From NCBI GenBank assembly GCA_019136035.1, contig JAGVUW010000015.1, positions 1-7,261 on the forward strand: a stretch of 7,261 bases of DNA, given 5' to 3'. The DNA comes from Verrucomicrobiota bacterium (GTDB lineage: Bacteria > Verrucomicrobiota > Lentisphaeria > Oligosphaerales > JAFGRS01). Below are positions 6,733-7,261 of this stretch, piece by piece. The notes under the pieces were generated by a model that ran no database searches, was not told where the DNA came from, and saw only the letters and a list, made by a program, of their open reading frames with translations. The number at the start of each line of letters is the position of its first letter. The stretch's first letter is position 1. A program made the position numbers and the translations under genes.

Positions 6733-7261
6733 TGAACCGTTACCGTGCCGCCGCTCACCGCGACGGCCTCATCCAGACCGCGCCCGCTGGTGAACGAACT
6801 CTCCGCCAGCAGCGTCAGGCGTGTCGTGCCCGGGCGCAACGCCCGCAGGCGCCAGGTCAGAGCCGGCCCGGACACCGCAGCGTCGACGTTCTTCCGCCCC
6901 GGCGTGCCGGCGTGGATGATCACGATCTTGCCGCTGCCCGGGGCGCCGTAGGCCTCGATGCCCGATCGAAATGCCGACCCGACCGGCCGGACGCTCTCCG
7001 GCACCACGGCCAAGGCCTGGCGGTCATAACCCAGGACCAGAGTGCAGCTCTCCAGAGCCGGCGCGGTCAGCCGCAACGTCACCTCGAACTCGCCGCCCAC
7101 GACTGCCTCATAGTCGCCCAGAGACACCGCGACGCCCTGTCCGCAGGCGGCCAGTTCCTCCGGGCTGAAATCGGCTGGCGGCCGCGGCGACCAGGCACCC
7201 GCAGCCGGCGTAGCGTCGCCGCCCGCCGCCTCGGCGACAGCCCGCGCCGAGGGCGCGGCCC
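6729..7261 (-). CDS. C-terminal part of a protein with a cohesin-like domain (5' end outside the window)
   Basis: The reading frame is open to the right edge of the window, giving 176 visible residues before TGA. The first 35 or so visible residues are Ala/Pro/Gly-rich and look like a linker. They lead into FSPEELAACGQGVAV and then a cohesin-like beta-sandwich: SLGDYEAVVGGEFEVTLRL, a YDRQALAVVPESV strand pair, LTWRLRALRPGTTRLTLL, and a final DEAVAVSGGTVTVH. A GTG at 7127 could serve as a start and would give 132 residues. I do not favour it, because it cuts into the first beta strand of the domain and supplies no signal peptide. The order of strands matches the N-terminal domain of the downstream giant protein, and the 36-nt gap between them suggests an operon. 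The function of the missing N-terminal part cannot be seen. Cohesin-like domains outside cellulosomes are common in environmental bacteria and do not by themselves imply cellulose degradation. Confidence 0.85.
   Translation of the reverse strand, partial: AAPSARAVAEAAGGDATPAAGAWSPRPPADFSPEELAACGQGVAVSLGDYEAVVGGEFEVTLRLTAPALESCTLVLGYDRQALAVVPESVRPVGSAFRSGIEAYGAPGSGKIVIIHAGTPGRKNVDAAVSGPALTWRLRALRPGTTRLTLLAESSFTSGRGLDEAVAVSGGTVTVH

Noticed and set aside
6729..7127. A complete 132-residue gene starting at the GTG at 7127
   Set aside because: The frame stays open to the window edge, the GTG falls inside the first beta strand of the domain, and there is no signal peptide. A partial longer gene is the better reading.
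93..7261. A single gene split by a stop codon between the two minus-strand frames
   Set aside because: The downstream gene has its own Shine-Dalgarno sequence, ATG and signal peptide, so two separate genes fit better than a broken one.

Overview
The window is GC-rich (roughly 70% by eye) and both recognisable genes lie on the minus strand. They read from the right edge to the left and look like the tail of one secretory or surface-protein operon. The organism is probably a high-GC bacterium. A Sec-type signal peptide, a giant protein made of Ig-like modules, cohesin-like domains and a C-terminal domain with paired 'GWN' motifs are typical of large secreted proteins from planctomycetes, Verrucomicrobia/Lentisphaera relatives and other environmental lineages. 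No marker in the window fixes the phylum, so this is inference.

Layout in transcription order: (1) 7261-6729, the C-terminal part of a gene whose 5' end is outside the window. It ends in a cohesin-like beta-sandwich domain. (2) A 36-nt gap with a good Shine-Dalgarno sequence (GGAGG, 8 nt before ATG) and a small inverted repeat over the first gene's stop codon. (3) 6692-93, a 2199-residue secreted protein that fills about 90% of the window: signal peptide, cohesin-like domain, chitobiase/beta-hexosaminidase C-terminal-like domain, one Ig-like domain, an alternating A-B-A-B-A-B-A-B-B array of Ig-like modules, eight further Ig-like modules, and a C-terminal domain with two GWN halves. (4) A strong two-tier hairpin at 56-96 that overlaps the TAG stop codon and is probably the transcription end or a small dispersed palindrome. 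(5) Positions 1-55, where I see no gene.

The two genes are closely spaced, in the same direction, and carry cohesin-like domains with matching strand and motif order. They are therefore probably co-expressed and may act together at the cell surface or outside the cell. No enzyme active site, dockerin, sortase motif, PEP-CTERM signal or membrane anchor is visible in the large protein. I see no RNA gene, CRISPR array, transposase or phage gene. The most notable structures are the broken A/B module alternation, a 63-nt near-repeat at DNA level between modules B1 and B4, the pair of cohesin-like domains in adjacent genes, and the stop-codon hairpin.
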